The position numbers were made by a program, and so were the translations under genes. From NCBI RefSeq assembly GCF_001580045.1, contig NZ_LSZP01000059.1, positions 1 to 64,000 on the forward strand: a stretch of 64,000 bases of DNA. Reading direction: 5' to 3'. This document shows positions 39,388 to 48,826 of the stretch, piece by piece (position 1 is the first letter of the stretch; every line of letters starts with the position of its first letter). The DNA is from Cephaloticoccus capnophilus (GTDB lineage Bacteria; Verrucomicrobiota; Verrucomicrobiia; Opitutales; Opitutaceae). Below the pieces are notes generated by a model, which was not told the origin of the DNA, searched no databases, and was given only the letters and a program-made list of their open reading frames with translations.

Positions 39388-40773
39388 ATGCCCAAACAAT
39401 TGAAATTCTGGCGTTGGCCGCTCGCTAACCAAATTTTGTTCGGACTGGTGATGGGAATCCTGCTCGGCCTCGCGGCGGGAGCGTGGGTGGACAGTGCGGC
39501 GGGGCAGGCCCGGCTCGATTTTTGGGTGGAGCAACTCATCCAACCGCTCGGTCGGCTTTTTATTCGGATCATCTTCATGATCGTGGTGCCGCTGATCTTT
39601 TCGGCGATTGTTCTAGGTGTGGCGGAGATGGGCGATGTGCGAAAGCTGGGGCGCGTGGGGCTGCGCTCACTCTTGTTTACGCTGCTGCTTTCGGGGACGA
39701 GCGTCTTCGTGGGGATTACGCTGGTCGATTTGCTAAAACCGGGAAAGCACCTCAGCGAGGAGACGCACCACGAACTGATTGCGCGCTATGGAGGGGACGC
39801 GGTTTCTCACGCGGTGGACTTGGGCAGTGCGAATGCCGCGCCGCTGGCCGAGACCTTGCTCAACCTCATCCCTCAAAATCCGCTCGCCGAGGCGGTGTAC
39901 TCTTTCTCGCCCAACTACACGGGCGGCGGTTTGATGTCGGTGATGGTCTTTAGCCTGTTCTTCGGCGTGGCACTGGCACTCGTGCCTCGCGAAAAGGCGG
40001 CGGGGCTGATTTCCCTTTTCCAAGGCACTTTCGAGGTGTGCATGCGGATCATCCAGTTTGCGATGCGGCTGGCCCCGATGGGGGTGACTTGTCTGGGCTT
40101 TGTCATGGCCAACACGCTGGGCTTGGACATGGTTCAGAGCCTCGGTTTTTACATGGGCGTAGTGGTGCTGGGATTGGCGATTCAGCAGTTCGTGGTCTAC
40201 AGCTTGTTTTTGAAAGTGATCGGCGGATACTCGCCGCGGAAATTCTTTAGCCGGATAAAGGAGGTGATGCTCACTGCGTTTAGCACCTCGTCGAGTAATG
40301 CGACCTTACCGGTGTCGCTGCGGGTGGGGGAGGAGAACCTAAAATTGCCGCGCCGGATCAGCCGTTTCGTCCTGACGGTCGGGGCGAGTGCGAACCAAAA
40401 CGGCACGGCGCTGTACGAAGGCGTTACGGTGCTTTTCCTCGCGCAAGTTTTCGGCGTGGAGCTGACGCTCGTGCAGCAAATCGTGGTGACCTTTATGTGT
40501 ATTATGACGGGACTGGGGACTGCCGGTGTACCGGGGGGATCGCTACCGCTAGTCGTGGGCGTGCTCGTGACGATCGGCGTGCCGGGCGAGAGCATCGCCA
40601 TCATCCTCGGAATCGACCGTTTGCTCGATATGTGCCGCAGCTGCCTGAACGTCACGGGCGATCTTGTTTGTGCGGTCCTTGTTAGCCGTAATGAGCCGCC
40701 GGATACGGCCGACCTAGCCGAGGACGAATTACTTGAGGCTGAGGTCGCCGCTGTGGCGGCGAGTAGCCGTTAG
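39388..40773 (+). CDS. Dicarboxylate/amino acid:cation symporter (DAACS family, GltP/DctA-like)
   Basis: 461 residues with about eight helices plus re-entrant loops. Family signatures: the serine-rich hairpin FSTSSSNATLPVSL near residue 300, the cation/substrate motif GASANQNGTALYEG near 335, GLGTAGVPGGSLPLV near 382, and ILGIDRLLDMCRSCLNVTGD near 418. It takes up glutamate, aspartate or C4-dicarboxylates with Na+ or H+. The start is ATG 39388 (MPKQLKFWRWPLANQ). No regulator is adjacent. Confidence 0.94.
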   Translation: MPKQLKFWRWPLANQILFGLVMGILLGLAAGAWVDSAAGQARLDFWVEQLIQPLGRLFIRIIFMIVVPLIFSAIVLGVAEMGDVRKLGRVGLRSLLFTLLLSGTSVFVGITLVDLLKPGKHLSEETHHELIARYGGDAVSHAVDLGSANAAPLAETLLNLIPQNPLAEAVYSFSPNYTGGGLMSVMVFSLFFGVALALVPREKAAGLISLFQGTFEVCMRIIQFAMRLAPMGVTCLGFVMANTLGLDMVQSLGFYMGVVVLGLAIQQFVVYSLFLKVIGGYSPRKFFSRIKEVMLTAFSTSSSNATLPVSLRVGEENLKLPRRISRFVLTVGASANQNGTALYEGVTVLFLAQVFGVELTLVQQIVVTFMCIMTGLGTAGVPGGSLPLVVGVLVTIGVPGESIAIILGIDRLLDMCRSCLNVTGDLVCAVLVSRNEPPDTADLAEDELLEAEVAAVAASSR

Positions 40774-40932
40774 TAAGTTTCTGGTACTACGAAGCGCGGC
40801 TAATTCCCGCTATTTGGAACCGCCGCACCGTTGCCTTGATCACTAGCAGCCGGAAGCCTCCGGCGCGGGGTGTGCGCCGACGTCTTCTGGATGGGGCGTG
40901 TGCCTCTCGCTACTCTGCTAGCCCACTTTCCC

Positions 40933-42798
40933 ATGAATACCCAGCTACTCATCGTTCTTGTACTACTCTGCGCGTGCATAGGGCTATTTATCATTAACAA
41001 GCCGCGAATGGATGTCGTCGCGCTGTGCGTCATCATTCTGTTGCCGTTGTGCGGGATCATGAGTGTGCAGGAGGCGTTGCTGGGCTTTAGCGATACGAAT
41101 GTCGTCCTCATTGGCGCGCTGTTCATCGTGGGGGAGGGGCTTTCGCGTACGGGGATTAGTTTTCGAGTGGGCGATTGGCTCCTTAGGCGCGCGGGCAACA
41201 GCGAGACGCGGCTCGTCGTACTGCTCATCGTCGCCGTGGTCGTGTTGGGAAGTATGATTAGCTCGACCGGCATCGTCGCGATTTTCATCCCGGTCGTCCT
41301 TAGCTGCGCCTCGCGGATGCGCGTGCCTCCGTCGCGGTTAATGATGACCCTTTCGTTTGCGGCGCTGATTAGCGGCATGCAGACGCTCGTTTCGACTCCG
41401 CCAAACATGATGGTCGATAGTGCGCTGCGGCGTGAGGGCTTCGAGGGATTGAAGTTTTTTAGCTACACGCCGATAGGGCTGGTCGTACTCGTCCTTGGGG
41501 TCGGTTACATGTTGGTGGCACGCCACTGGCTAAACGGCACTGACAAGGCCGCAGGAGACGACGACGGACAGCCTGCGGGCGACGGCGCTTTGGTGGGTAG
41601 CTCACAGCGTCGACTTCAGGACTTTATTACCGACTACCAACTCGAAGGCCGCGCCCATCGTGCGCGCGTAAAAATCCACTCGCCGCTGGTGGGGCTAAAG
41701 CTGCGCGAGCTCACGTTACGCCAAGACTACGGGGCGAACATTGTCGCGGTGGAGCGGCGCGGGCGTTTTAGCGACGAACTGCGTGAGCCTAATTCGGGGC
41801 TGGAGCTGCGCGATGGGGACGTACTCCTAATCGACTTGTTTAGGGAGGGCGCAGACATTGCGGCGCTTTGCCGTGCCATGTCGTTGGAGCCACTCGCCAT
41901 GCCGGAGGGCTACTTTACCGATGAATCGCGAGCGATCGGCATGGCGGAAGTGCTACTGCCGCCAGACTCGGGAATCATTGGCAAGACCGTGCCCGAAGCC
42001 GCCCTGCGTCGCCGTTACGGGCTAAACGTCGTCGGCTTGCGCCGAGGTCGTAAAGCGCTGGGGCCGGTGGCCTTGGATCAACCGTTTCACGCGGGTGACA
42101 CCTTACTGGTCATCGGCTCGTGGAAGGCGATTCGTCGGCTGCAACGTCGTTTGGAAGACTTTCTCGTGTTGACCATGCCCGCCGAGAGCGAGGTCGTCGC
42201 GCCCGCGCTGAGCCGTGCCCCTTACGCGTTGTTGAGCCTCGCCGTCATGGTTGGGCTCATGGTTACGGGAATCGTCCCGAACGTAATTGCGGCGCTACTG
42301 GCCTGTTTACTCATGGGCGTTTTTCGCTGCGTCGACCTTACAAGCGCCTACAAGTCGATTCACTGGCCGAGCCTCGTGTTAATTGCAGGGATGATTCCCT
42401 TCGCGCTCGCGCTGGAGCGCACGGGCGGCGTGGACATAGCGGTAAATGGGCTCGTGAATGCACTGGGCGACTCGGGCCCGCGTGTGCTGCTTGGCGGGCT
42501 CTTTTTCGTAACGGTGGCCACCACACTCTTCATCTCGAACACGGCGACCGCCGTGCTCATGGCACCGGTTGCGGTGACACTCGCAACCCGACTGGAGGTT
42601 TCGCCACTGCCGTTTGCGATTACGGTCGCTCTCGCAGCCTCGACTGCCTTTAGCACCCCCGTCGCCTCGCCCGTAAACATGCTGGTGCTTGGGCCAGGCG
42701 GCTACCGCTTCATCGACTTTGTAAAGGTCGGCCTGCCCTTTTCGATCGTGGTGCTCTTGGTCTGCATGCTGCTCGTGCCGCTATTTTTCCCGATGTGA
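40933..42798 (+). CDS. SLC13/DASS-family anion permease with two RCK_C (TrkA-C) domains
   Basis: 621 residues from ATG 40933 (MNTQLLIVLVLL), which places the first membrane helix at the very N-terminus; the longer in-frame alternative adds leader sequence. Two transmembrane halves flank a cytoplasmic pair of TrkA-C domains (about 240-420; AHRARVKIHSPLVGLKLREL and MAEVLLPPDSGIIGKTVPEA). Signature motifs are MISSTGIVAIFIPVVLSC and FISNTATAVLMAPVAVTLA, with the SNT anion-site motif. It imports sulfate, dicarboxylates or similar anions with cations. It may be functionally paired with the preceding symporter, but each has its own leader. Confidence 0.92.
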   Translation: MNTQLLIVLVLLCACIGLFIINKPRMDVVALCVIILLPLCGIMSVQEALLGFSDTNVVLIGALFIVGEGLSRTGISFRVGDWLLRRAGNSETRLVVLLIVAVVVLGSMISSTGIVAIFIPVVLSCASRMRVPPSRLMMTLSFAALISGMQTLVSTPPNMMVDSALRREGFEGLKFFSYTPIGLVVLVLGVGYMLVARHWLNGTDKAAGDDDGQPAGDGALVGSSQRRLQDFITDYQLEGRAHRARVKIHSPLVGLKLRELTLRQDYGANIVAVERRGRFSDELREPNSGLELRDGDVLLIDLFREGADIAALCRAMSLEPLAMPEGYFTDESRAIGMAEVLLPPDSGIIGKTVPEAALRRRYGLNVVGLRRGRKALGPVALDQPFHAGDTLLVIGSWKAIRRLQRRLEDFLVLTMPAESEVVAPALSRAPYALLSLAVMVGLMVTGIVPNVIAALLACLLMGVFRCVDLTSAYKSIHWPSLVLIAGMIPFALALERTGGVDIAVNGLVNALGDSGPRVLLGGLFFVTVATTLFISNTATAVLMAPVAVTLATRLEVSPLPFAITVALAASTAFSTPVASPVNMLVLGPGGYRFIDFVKVGLPFSIVVLLVCMLLVPLFFPM

Positions 42799-42844
42799 GC
42801 TTCAGCCAGTTCGGTGCGCTTGTTGAGCGCACCGTCACGCTGGC

Positions 42845-43528
42845 TTAGCTTCGTTTACTTAGCGCCGCGCGTTGCTCGCGCCGACTCCGCCGCCACGCTT
42901 GCAGTCCTTCGACGACCATCGGGATTACCGACAGGACGATGATCGCGAGGATAACGAGCTTGAAGTTGCTCTGGATGAAGGGGAGTTCGCCGAAGAAAAA
43001 GCCCGCATAGGTAAAGAAGTACACCCAGGCGAAACCGCCTAGCACGTTGTAGGCCATGAAGTGCCGGTAGCTCATTGTCCCTACGCCTGCGACGAAGGGG
43101 ACGAAGGTGCGCACAATCGGCACGAAGCGCGCGAGAATGATGGCCCGGCCGCCGTAACGTTCGAAAAACGCGTGTGCGCGCTCTAGATGTTTTTTGCGCA
43201 GGAAAATCGAGTCCTCGCGCTTGAAAACGGCAGGGCCGATTCGCGAGCCGATCCAGTAGTTGAGGCTATCGCCCGCGACCGCGCAGCCGAAGAGGGTCAG
43301 CGCGAGCAGGTGCACATTGAGTTGGCTTTCGACAGGCGAGGCGAGTGCGCCTGCCGCGAAGAGTAGCGAGTCGCCCGGCAAGAAGGGCGTGACGACCAGC
43401 CCCGTTTCTGCGAAGACGATCATCGCCAAAAATGCATAAGTGGCTGTCCCATATTGCTCTACGATTTCCTTTAAATGGACATCAATATGGAGGATGAAGT
43501 CGATCAGGTGCTTAACGGCATCAATCAT
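42845..43528 (-). CDS. DedA/VTT-family membrane protein
   Basis: 227 residues. VTT/SNARE-associated domain: [25 protein letters not shown] near residue 40, and [36 protein letters not shown] near 135, containing the conserved Arg residues. Recent work connects DedA proteins with undecaprenyl-phosphate and phospholipid flipping across the inner membrane. The basic C-terminus ([15 protein letters not shown]) should be cytoplasmic. It converges with the SLC13 gene and is followed upstream by the LysR gene in the same direction. Confidence 0.93.
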   Translation of the reverse strand: MIDAVKHLIDFILHIDVHLKEIVEQYGTATYAFLAMIVFAETGLVVTPFLPGDSLLFAAGALASPVESQLNVHLLALTLFGCAVAGDSLNYWIGSRIGPAVFKREDSIFLRKKHLERAHAFFERYGGRAIILARFVPIVRTFVPFVAGVGTMSYRHFMAYNVLGGFAWVYFFTYAGFFFGELPFIQSNFKLVILAIIVLSVIPMVVEGLQAWRRSRREQRAALSKRS

Positions 43529-43623
43529 AGAAGTGCAAAGAGTTGGCAGAAACGAAACAGACTCGGGGCTCGGAGTCGGCCGCTCCTCTGCACCCGAGTC
43601 AAGCGTAGGGCCCTCTTTTGTCG

Positions 43624-44538
43624 TCAGTTATTATGCAGGTTTGCGACGAGGTGGAGGAAGGCTTGTGCCGGAGGGGATTGGCTCGCGTTGAGGCACCAAC
43701 CCGCGACGAGGCGGCTTTCGGGGCTGGGGCCTTCGAGTGGGCGAAAGACGATGTCGCCCGGCAGCGTTTGCGCCTCCGAGGGCGTGATGAAGGTCGCCCC
43801 CAGCCCAGCGCGGACGAGCCCGATCGCGTTGGCTCGCGGCCAGATTTCGTCGGCGATTTTTAGGGTGATACCCGCGCGCGTGCAGCTCGTGAGGATGCGG
43901 TCGTAAAAGCTGGGGTTTAGGTGTCGCGGAAAGAGAACAAAGGGCGTGTCGCCAAGCTCGCCCAAATGGAGCATTTTCTTTTTGGCGAGCGGGTGCGTAA
44001 CGGGGAGCAGGACGCCGTTGGGCTCGCGCAACAGTTGGCGTGTGCGAATGCCTTCGGGCTTTTCTTGAGCGGGGTGAAAGAAGCCGCAGTCGATTTCGCC
44101 CGAGCGGAGTGCGTCGATTTGTGCGGCAGTCGGCGACTCGCTCAGCTCGACGCGGATGGCCGGATGCGTCTGCGCGAAGGCGCGCAGTATCTTGGGGAGC
44201 ACGGTCGCCATAGCGAGGCCGGTGAAGCCGATTCGCACTTGCCCAACTTCGCCCGCACTGACTGCGGCGAGCTCGGTCGGCAAGCGTTGGAGTGCGCCCA
44301 AGAGCGGCTGTAGCCGCTCGAAGAGCGCGTGCCCGGCTGCTGTGAGCTCTACGCTACGGCGCGTGCGCGCAAAGAGTGCCGTGCCCAGCGCTTCCTCCAA
44401 GTGAGCGATTTGGCGACTGAGCGCAGGCTGCGCAATGCCGAGAAGCTCGGCGGCCCGGCTAAAATGCAGGAGCTGCGCGACGGCGAAGAAGCTCGTTAGG
44501 TGCCGCAGGTCGTAGTCGAACTGATACTTTAAAAGCAT
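43624..44538 (-). CDS. LysR-family transcriptional regulator
   Basis: 304 residues from ATG 44538 ([18 protein letters not shown]). N-terminal winged [63 protein letters not shown]; then a periplasmic-binding-like effector domain from about residue 95. It is divergent from leuC with 98 bases between the starts, a typical arrangement for a LysR regulator of the adjacent operon; control of leucine synthesis by it is inference. The effector domain lies in the AraC/CbnR/BenM-like branch (aromatic-type) by general appearance, which would argue against a leucine effector. Confidence 0.92.
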   Translation of the reverse strand: MLLKYQFDYDLRHLTSFFAVAQLLHFSRAAELLGIAQPALSRQIAHLEEALGTALFARTRRSVELTAAGHALFERLQPLLGALQRLPTELAAVSAGEVGQVRIGFTGLAMATVLPKILRAFAQTHPAIRVELSESPTAAQIDALRSGEIDCGFFHPAQEKPEGIRTRQLLREPNGVLLPVTHPLAKKKMLHLGELGDTPFVLFPRHLNPSFYDRILTSCTRAGITLKIADEIWPRANAIGLVRAGLGATFITPSEAQTLPGDIVFRPLEGPSPESRLVAGWCLNASQSPPAQAFLHLVANLHNN

Positions 44539-44636
44539 TAAAATGATCAAATTTGGTATTTTGAGGCATTTCAAGAATGCGCTATTCTTTCTGCCTCGCG
44601 CTTAATCTAAGCCGTGTATTTATAACCGTTACTACT
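44539..44636. promoter_or_regulatory. LysR/leuC divergent control region
   Basis: An AT-rich 98-base gap in a GC-rich setting. TCAAA at 44547-44551 and TTTGA at 44560-44564 form a dyad with T-N11-A spacing inside it, as in LysR-type binding boxes. No leucine-rich leader peptide or attenuator was found. Confidence 0.5.
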
Positions 44637-46064
44637 ATGGAAAAGCCTAAGTCCCTCTTCGAAAAAGTCTGGAACGCGCACACGGTGCGCACGTTGAAGA
44701 ATGGGCAAACGCAGCTTCTCATCGGCACGCATTTGATTCACGAGGTCACGAGTCCACAGGCCTTTGGGATGCTGCGCGACCTCGGCTTAAAAGTCGCCAT
44801 GCCGCAGCGCACTTTCGCCACGGTTGACCACATCGTGCCCACCGACCAGCGCAGCGAGCCATTTAGCGACCCGCTCGCCGACCAGATGATTAAGGCCCTG
44901 CGCGCAAACTGCGCGGAGCACGGCATCACTTACTTTGACCTCGGCTCGGGCAAGCAGGGCATCGTCCACATGGTCGGCCCCGAGCAGGGCATCACGCAGC
45001 CGGGATCGACGATTGCTTGCGGCGATTCGCACACGAGCACGCATGGCGCATTTGGCGCGATCGCGCTGGGGATCGGCACAAGCCAAGTGCGCGACGTGTT
45101 GGCGACGCAGACGATTGCGCTCTCGCCGCTCAAGGTGCGCCGCATCGAGGTCACGGGTCGCTTGCGTCCGGGGGTCTACGCGAAGGACGTCATCCTGCAC
45201 ATCATCCGTGTGCTCGGTGTAAATGGCGGCACGGGTTACGCCTACGAGTATGCGGGCGAGGTCTTTGAGCGCTTCTCGATGGATGAGCGCATGACTGTCT
45301 GCAACATGTCGATCGAGGGCGGTGCGCGCGTTGGCTACGTGAATCCCGATGACACGACCTTTGAGTATCTAAAAGGCCGTCCTTACGCGCCGAAGGGGGC
45401 GGATTGGGAACAGGCCGTTGCGCGGTGGCGCGCCGTTGCGAGTGATCCGGGTTGCGCGTACGACGATGTGGTAAAAATCCGCGCGGAGGAAATCGCGCCG
45501 ACCATCACTTGGGGCATAAACCCGGGCCAAGGAATCAGCGTCGAGGAAACCGTGCCTGACCCGGAAAAGGCGGGCTCTGCCGACGAGCGGGCGAGCATCA
45601 ACGAAGCCCTCGCCTACATGAAGCTGGGAGCGGGGGCGCCGATTAGTGGGACAAAGATTGATGTGGCTTTTCTCGGGAGCTGTACGAATGCGCGGCTCTC
45701 CGATTTTAAGGAAGTCGCCCGCTATTTGCCCGGTCACCGCGTCGCCCCGGGCGTTAAGGCAATCGCCGTGCCGGGCTCGCAACTCGTCAGCGCGGCCTGC
45801 GCGGAGCTGGGGATCGATCGCGTGTTTAAGGAGGCTGGCTTTGAGTGGCGCGAGGCCGGTTGCTCAATGTGCCTGGCGATGAATCCCGACAAACTCGTTG
45901 GCGACCAAGTCTGCGCGAGCTCGTCGAATCGCAATTTCAAGGGCCGCCAAGGTAGCCCGACTGGCCGCACGCTGCTGATGAGCCCGCTGATGGTCGCCGC
46001 TGCCGCTGTGACCGGCGCGGTGGCCGATGCGCGTGAGGTCTTCGCCGTGCGCGAGGCGAGCTAA
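44637..46064 (+). CDS. leuC: 3-isopropylmalate dehydratase large subunit
   Basis: 475 residues, the usual size for LeuC of the HacA/LeuC type. With LeuD it isomerises 2-isopropylmalate to 3-isopropylmalate in leucine synthesis. Start ATG 44637 gives [17 protein letters not shown], aligned with other LeuC proteins; a longer in-frame start at 44577 would add 20 unlikely residues and overlap the LysR control region. Fe-S cluster cysteines are visible in [11 protein letters not shown] and [12 protein letters not shown], and active-site residues in [23 protein letters not shown]. leuD follows after a 76-base gap. Confidence 0.96.
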   Translation: MEKPKSLFEKVWNAHTVRTLKNGQTQLLIGTHLIHEVTSPQAFGMLRDLGLKVAMPQRTFATVDHIVPTDQRSEPFSDPLADQMIKALRANCAEHGITYFDLGSGKQGIVHMVGPEQGITQPGSTIACGDSHTSTHGAFGAIALGIGTSQVRDVLATQTIALSPLKVRRIEVTGRLRPGVYAKDVILHIIRVLGVNGGTGYAYEYAGEVFERFSMDERMTVCNMSIEGGARVGYVNPDDTTFEYLKGRPYAPKGADWEQAVARWRAVASDPGCAYDDVVKIRAEEIAPTITWGINPGQGISVEETVPDPEKAGSADERASINEALAYMKLGAGAPISGTKIDVAFLGSCTNARLSDFKEVARYLPGHRVAPGVKAIAVPGSQLVSAACAELGIDRVFKEAGFEWREAGCSMCLAMNPDKLVGDQVCASSSNRNFKGRQGSPTGRTLLMSPLMVAAAAVTGAVADAREVFAVREAS

Positions 46065-46140
46065 ACCCGCACCCGCCCGCTCCGCTTTATTCGCAGTTCG
46101 TATTCGTTTTAATACTACACTTCTTCGCTCCTCTGTAAAA

Positions 46141-46746
46141 ATGGCACTTCAGAAAATTTCCGAGATAAGGGGCCGGGCCGTGACCGTGCCCGGCAACGAC
46201 ATTGACACCGACCGGATCATCCCCGCGCGCTTCTTGAAATGCGTGACCTTTGACACGCTGGGCGAGGGGCTCTTCGCCGACGACCGCAAAGCGGCGGAGG
46301 GCGGGCATCCGCTCGACGATCCGCGTTATGTGGGCGCGAGCATCCTGCTTAGCGGAGCGAATTTTGGTTGCGGGAGCTCGCGCGAGCACGCGCCCCAAGC
46401 ACTCAAGAAATTCGGGTTTCGTGCAGTCGTCGCGGAGAACTTCGCCGAAATCTTTTTCGGCAACGCGACCAACATCGGGCTCACCTGCGTGAACGCTGCG
46501 CGTGAGGATATTGGCAAAATCAGCGCGGCCATCGCTGCCGATCCGAGTGTAGCAGTCACGGTTGACCTTGGTGCTCAAGAGATCCGCTTCGGCGGTGAGT
46601 GTGTGTCGCTTACGATTCGCGAAGCCGCACGCGATGCGCTCGTGAATGGGCGTTGGGATGCAATCGCTGAGCTGCTCGAAGGCAGCGAGGCCGTCGCAGC
46701 GACAGCGGCGGGTTTGCCCTACGTGAAGGGTTGGTCGCTCACTTGA
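46141..46746 (+). CDS. leuD: 3-isopropylmalate dehydratase small subunit
   Basis: 201 residues. The swivel domain that completes the active site with LeuC. Visible: RAVTVPGNDIDTDRIIPARFLKCVTFDTLGEGLF at the N-terminus, and the catalytic loop GANFGCGSSREHAPQALKKFGFRAVVAENFAEIFFGNATNIGL. Start ATG 46141 (MALQKISEIRG) is chosen because the frame upstream overlaps leuC and is not conserved. It is cotranscribed with leuC. leuA and leuB are not nearby. Confidence 0.96.
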   Translation: MALQKISEIRGRAVTVPGNDIDTDRIIPARFLKCVTFDTLGEGLFADDRKAAEGGHPLDDPRYVGASILLSGANFGCGSSREHAPQALKKFGFRAVVAENFAEIFFGNATNIGLTCVNAAREDIGKISAAIAADPSVAVTVDLGAQEIRFGGECVSLTIREAARDALVNGRWDAIAELLEGSEAVAATAAGLPYVKGWSLT

Positions 46747-46857
46747 TTCTGCGCCGCTTTTTCAGCGTGCGCGGCCTTGCGTTTCTTTTTTGAACTTTTG
46801 CCGCGCGCTCGCATCCCAAGCCCGTTTCCCTTTTCCGTTCACACCCAATTTCCCCTC

Positions 46858-47487
46858 ATGACGATTTTTGCGGCTATCGAAGTTTTTACGGGCGCGGGCC
46901 TCCTGATTTATCCGCTGGGGCTGTGCTCGGCAGTGGCCGTCTACATCCTCTGTGAGCGCGGGTTTGCGCTGCGGCGCGCAGCAGTCATGCCGCAAGACCT
47001 CGTCGAGGCCGTCATCGCCAATCGCCCGCTCACGGGTGGGCGGCACACCGTGCTGGCGCGAATTGTCGAGTTCGCCGAAGCGCACCGCGAAGACGAAGGC
47101 GCAGTTCGCGCTTTTGCGCGACTGGAGATTAACCGGATGGAGCGTGGGATTCCTTACCTCGACGTCATCTACGCGGCGGCTCCGCTGATTGGCCTCACCG
47201 GCACGGTCACGGGGCTCTTGCGCGTGTTTTCACAAATCTCACCCGAGACGGGGTTGCCCGATCCGGTGGCATTTACTTCGGGGGTTGCGCTTGCGCTCTC
47301 GGCGACAGTGATCGGACTCGTCATAGCGATTCCCGCACTTGTGGGCGGTGGCTGGCTTCAGCGACGCGTTGAAAACTACGCCGCACAACTCGATGTGCTT
47401 CTCGAGCGCATCCTAAAAAATGGTAAGGCGGCGACGACGACGCCCCTTTCTTCCCCGGTCGCGGCGACTGCCTCGCGCTCTGCCTAA
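46858..47487 (+). CDS. ExbB/TolQ/MotA-type proton channel protein
   Basis: 209 residues from ATG 46858 (MTIFAAIEVFTGAGLL). Three membrane helices: about 10-30, 110-135 and 150-180. The conserved channel motif is APLIGLTGTVTGLLRVFSQIS, followed by VALALSATVIGLVIAIPALV. The protein pairs with the ExbD-like gene that starts immediately after its stop (TAAATG). Together they power TonB or Tol, using proton-motive force. A TonB protein is not encoded here, but the three TonB-dependent receptors in this window would need such a complex. The C-terminus is Thr/Ser/Ala-rich. Confidence 0.9.
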   Translation: MTIFAAIEVFTGAGLLIYPLGLCSAVAVYILCERGFALRRAAVMPQDLVEAVIANRPLTGGRHTVLARIVEFAEAHREDEGAVRAFARLEINRMERGIPYLDVIYAAAPLIGLTGTVTGLLRVFSQISPETGLPDPVAFTSGVALALSATVIGLVIAIPALVGGGWLQRRVENYAAQLDVLLERILKNGKAATTTPLSSPVAATASRSA

Positions 47488-47892
47488 ATGAACTCGTCGC
47501 TCTACACGAAACGCCGCGCTCGGCCCGAGATGAACCTCGTGCCGTTAATCGACGTGCTCGTGATGCTTGTTTTCTTCGCCTTTGTGACGATGCAGTTTAA
47601 GTCGGCGACGACGCTCAACATCACCGTCCCGCGGGTGCAGACCTCCGGCACCAACCAGTTCGAAGGGCGGGTCGAGATCGGCATCGATAAGGAGGGCAAC
47701 ATCTCCTACAACGGACGTCCGACCAGCCTCGAGGCGCTCGAAGGCTTGCTCCAAGAAGTGAAGCAAATCAACCGCGAGACGCCCATCCTCGTGCGCGCCG
47801 ACGAGACCAGCCACTTCGGCGCAGTGACCCAAGTGTGGGACAGCTGCCGCCGCCTCGGTCTAAACAAAGTCGTGATGCAAACGCGGAAGTAG
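47488..47892 (+). CDS. ExbD/TolR-type biopolymer transport protein
   Basis: 134 residues. Short cytoplasmic N-terminus (RRARPEMNLVPLIDV), one membrane helix (VLVMLVFFAFVTMQF) with the proton-carrying Asp in PLIDVL, then a periplasmic domain ending VWDSCRRLGLNKVVMQTRK. This matches ExbD/TolR. It starts directly after the ExbB-type stop, so the two are translationally linked. About 50 bases after its stop lies a GC-rich hairpin related to those behind the duplicated receptors. Confidence 0.92.
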   Translation: MNSSLYTKRRARPEMNLVPLIDVLVMLVFFAFVTMQFKSATTLNITVPRVQTSGTNQFEGRVEIGIDKEGNISYNGRPTSLEALEGLLQEVKQINRETPILVRADETSHFGAVTQVWDSCRRLGLNKVVMQTRK

Positions 47893-47994
47893 CTGCGGCT
47901 CGCCGAGCCTTTCATTTTGCGGGCTCCCCTAGGGGCACCAGGGCCGGCCTAGCTGCCGAGCCGTCCTTTCTTACTCCAAGCTACCCTTAATTGT

Positions 47995-48684
47995 ATGAAG
48001 ATCCTCATTACAGGCGTGAGTCGTGGGCTGGGCCGGGCGTTGACCGAGTTTTACATTGCGGCGGGGCACACGGTCTTTGGCTGTGGGCGTTCGGGCGCGG
48101 AGATCTTTGAGCTGCGCATGGCGTATCCCGATCATCATTTTGCGGTCGTTGATATTGCGCTCGAAAACAAAGTCGCGCTTTGGGCGGCGGATGTCCTTGG
48201 CAGCCACGGCGCACCCGACCTGTTGATTAACAACGCGGGCGGCATGTGTCGCAGCGCGCCGCTTTGGGCGCAGAGCGACGAAGCGTTTACGCGATTGCTC
48301 GACGGCAACGTGCGCGGTGTCGCCAACGTCATTCGCCACTTCGTCCCTCCGATGGTCGAGCGAAAGAGCGGTGTGATTGTAGCCTTCAGCTCGGGCTGGG
48401 GCCGCACTGTCGCAGCAGGCGTTGCGCCCTACTGTGCGACCAAATGGGCAATTGAGGGCCTGACTCGCGCGATGGCCGCAGAGCTTCCCGAAGGCATGGC
48501 TGCGGTAACGCTCGACCCGGGCATCATTGACACCGAAATGCTCCGCAGCTGCTGGGGCGAAGGTGCGGGCGAGTATCCGCCCCCTGCCGAGTGGGCCAAA
48601 GCTGCGGCCCCTTTCATCCTAAAAATCTCGCCCAAGGACAACGGCCAGCCCCTGACGCTGCCGGGCGCCAAAGACGTGCGTTAA
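47995..48684 (+). CDS. Short-chain dehydrogenase/reductase (SDR)
   Basis: 229 residues, classical SDR size. NAD(P)-binding motif TGVSRGLGRAL near residue 6, NNAGG near 80, catalytic Ser in VAFSSGWGR and catalytic pair Tyr/Lys in YCATKWAIEGLTRAMAAEL near 145, and the DPGIIDTEM loop. The substrate cannot be inferred. It stands alone between exbD and the glycan region. A weak stem-loop (TTAAGC/GCTTAA, 48681-48697) with TTT follows the stop. Confidence 0.92.
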   Translation: MKILITGVSRGLGRALTEFYIAAGHTVFGCGRSGAEIFELRMAYPDHHFAVVDIALENKVALWAADVLGSHGAPDLLINNAGGMCRSAPLWAQSDEAFTRLLDGNVRGVANVIRHFVPPMVERKSGVIVAFSSGWGRTVAAGVAPYCATKWAIEGLTRAMAAELPEGMAAVTLDPGIIDTEMLRSCWGEGAGEYPPPAEWAKAAAPFILKISPKDNGQPLTLPGAKDVR

Positions 48685-48826
48685 GCACAGGGCTTAATTT
48701 CGCGGCCCCGCATTGCGCGTGGCGGCTCTGTGCGTTGTGCCGTCGTGCTGCTCGCTCGTCGCTCTGGCTCTAAAGGGAGCCCGAGTCTTGTGTGCCGCGC
48801 CTTTCTGCGCTTAGCGTCGCCCTTGC

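Noticed and set aside
46027-46140. Longer N-terminus for leuD
   Set aside because: It overlaps the leuC 3' end and is Arg/Pro/Ala-rich; LeuD proteins begin close to the ATG at 46141.
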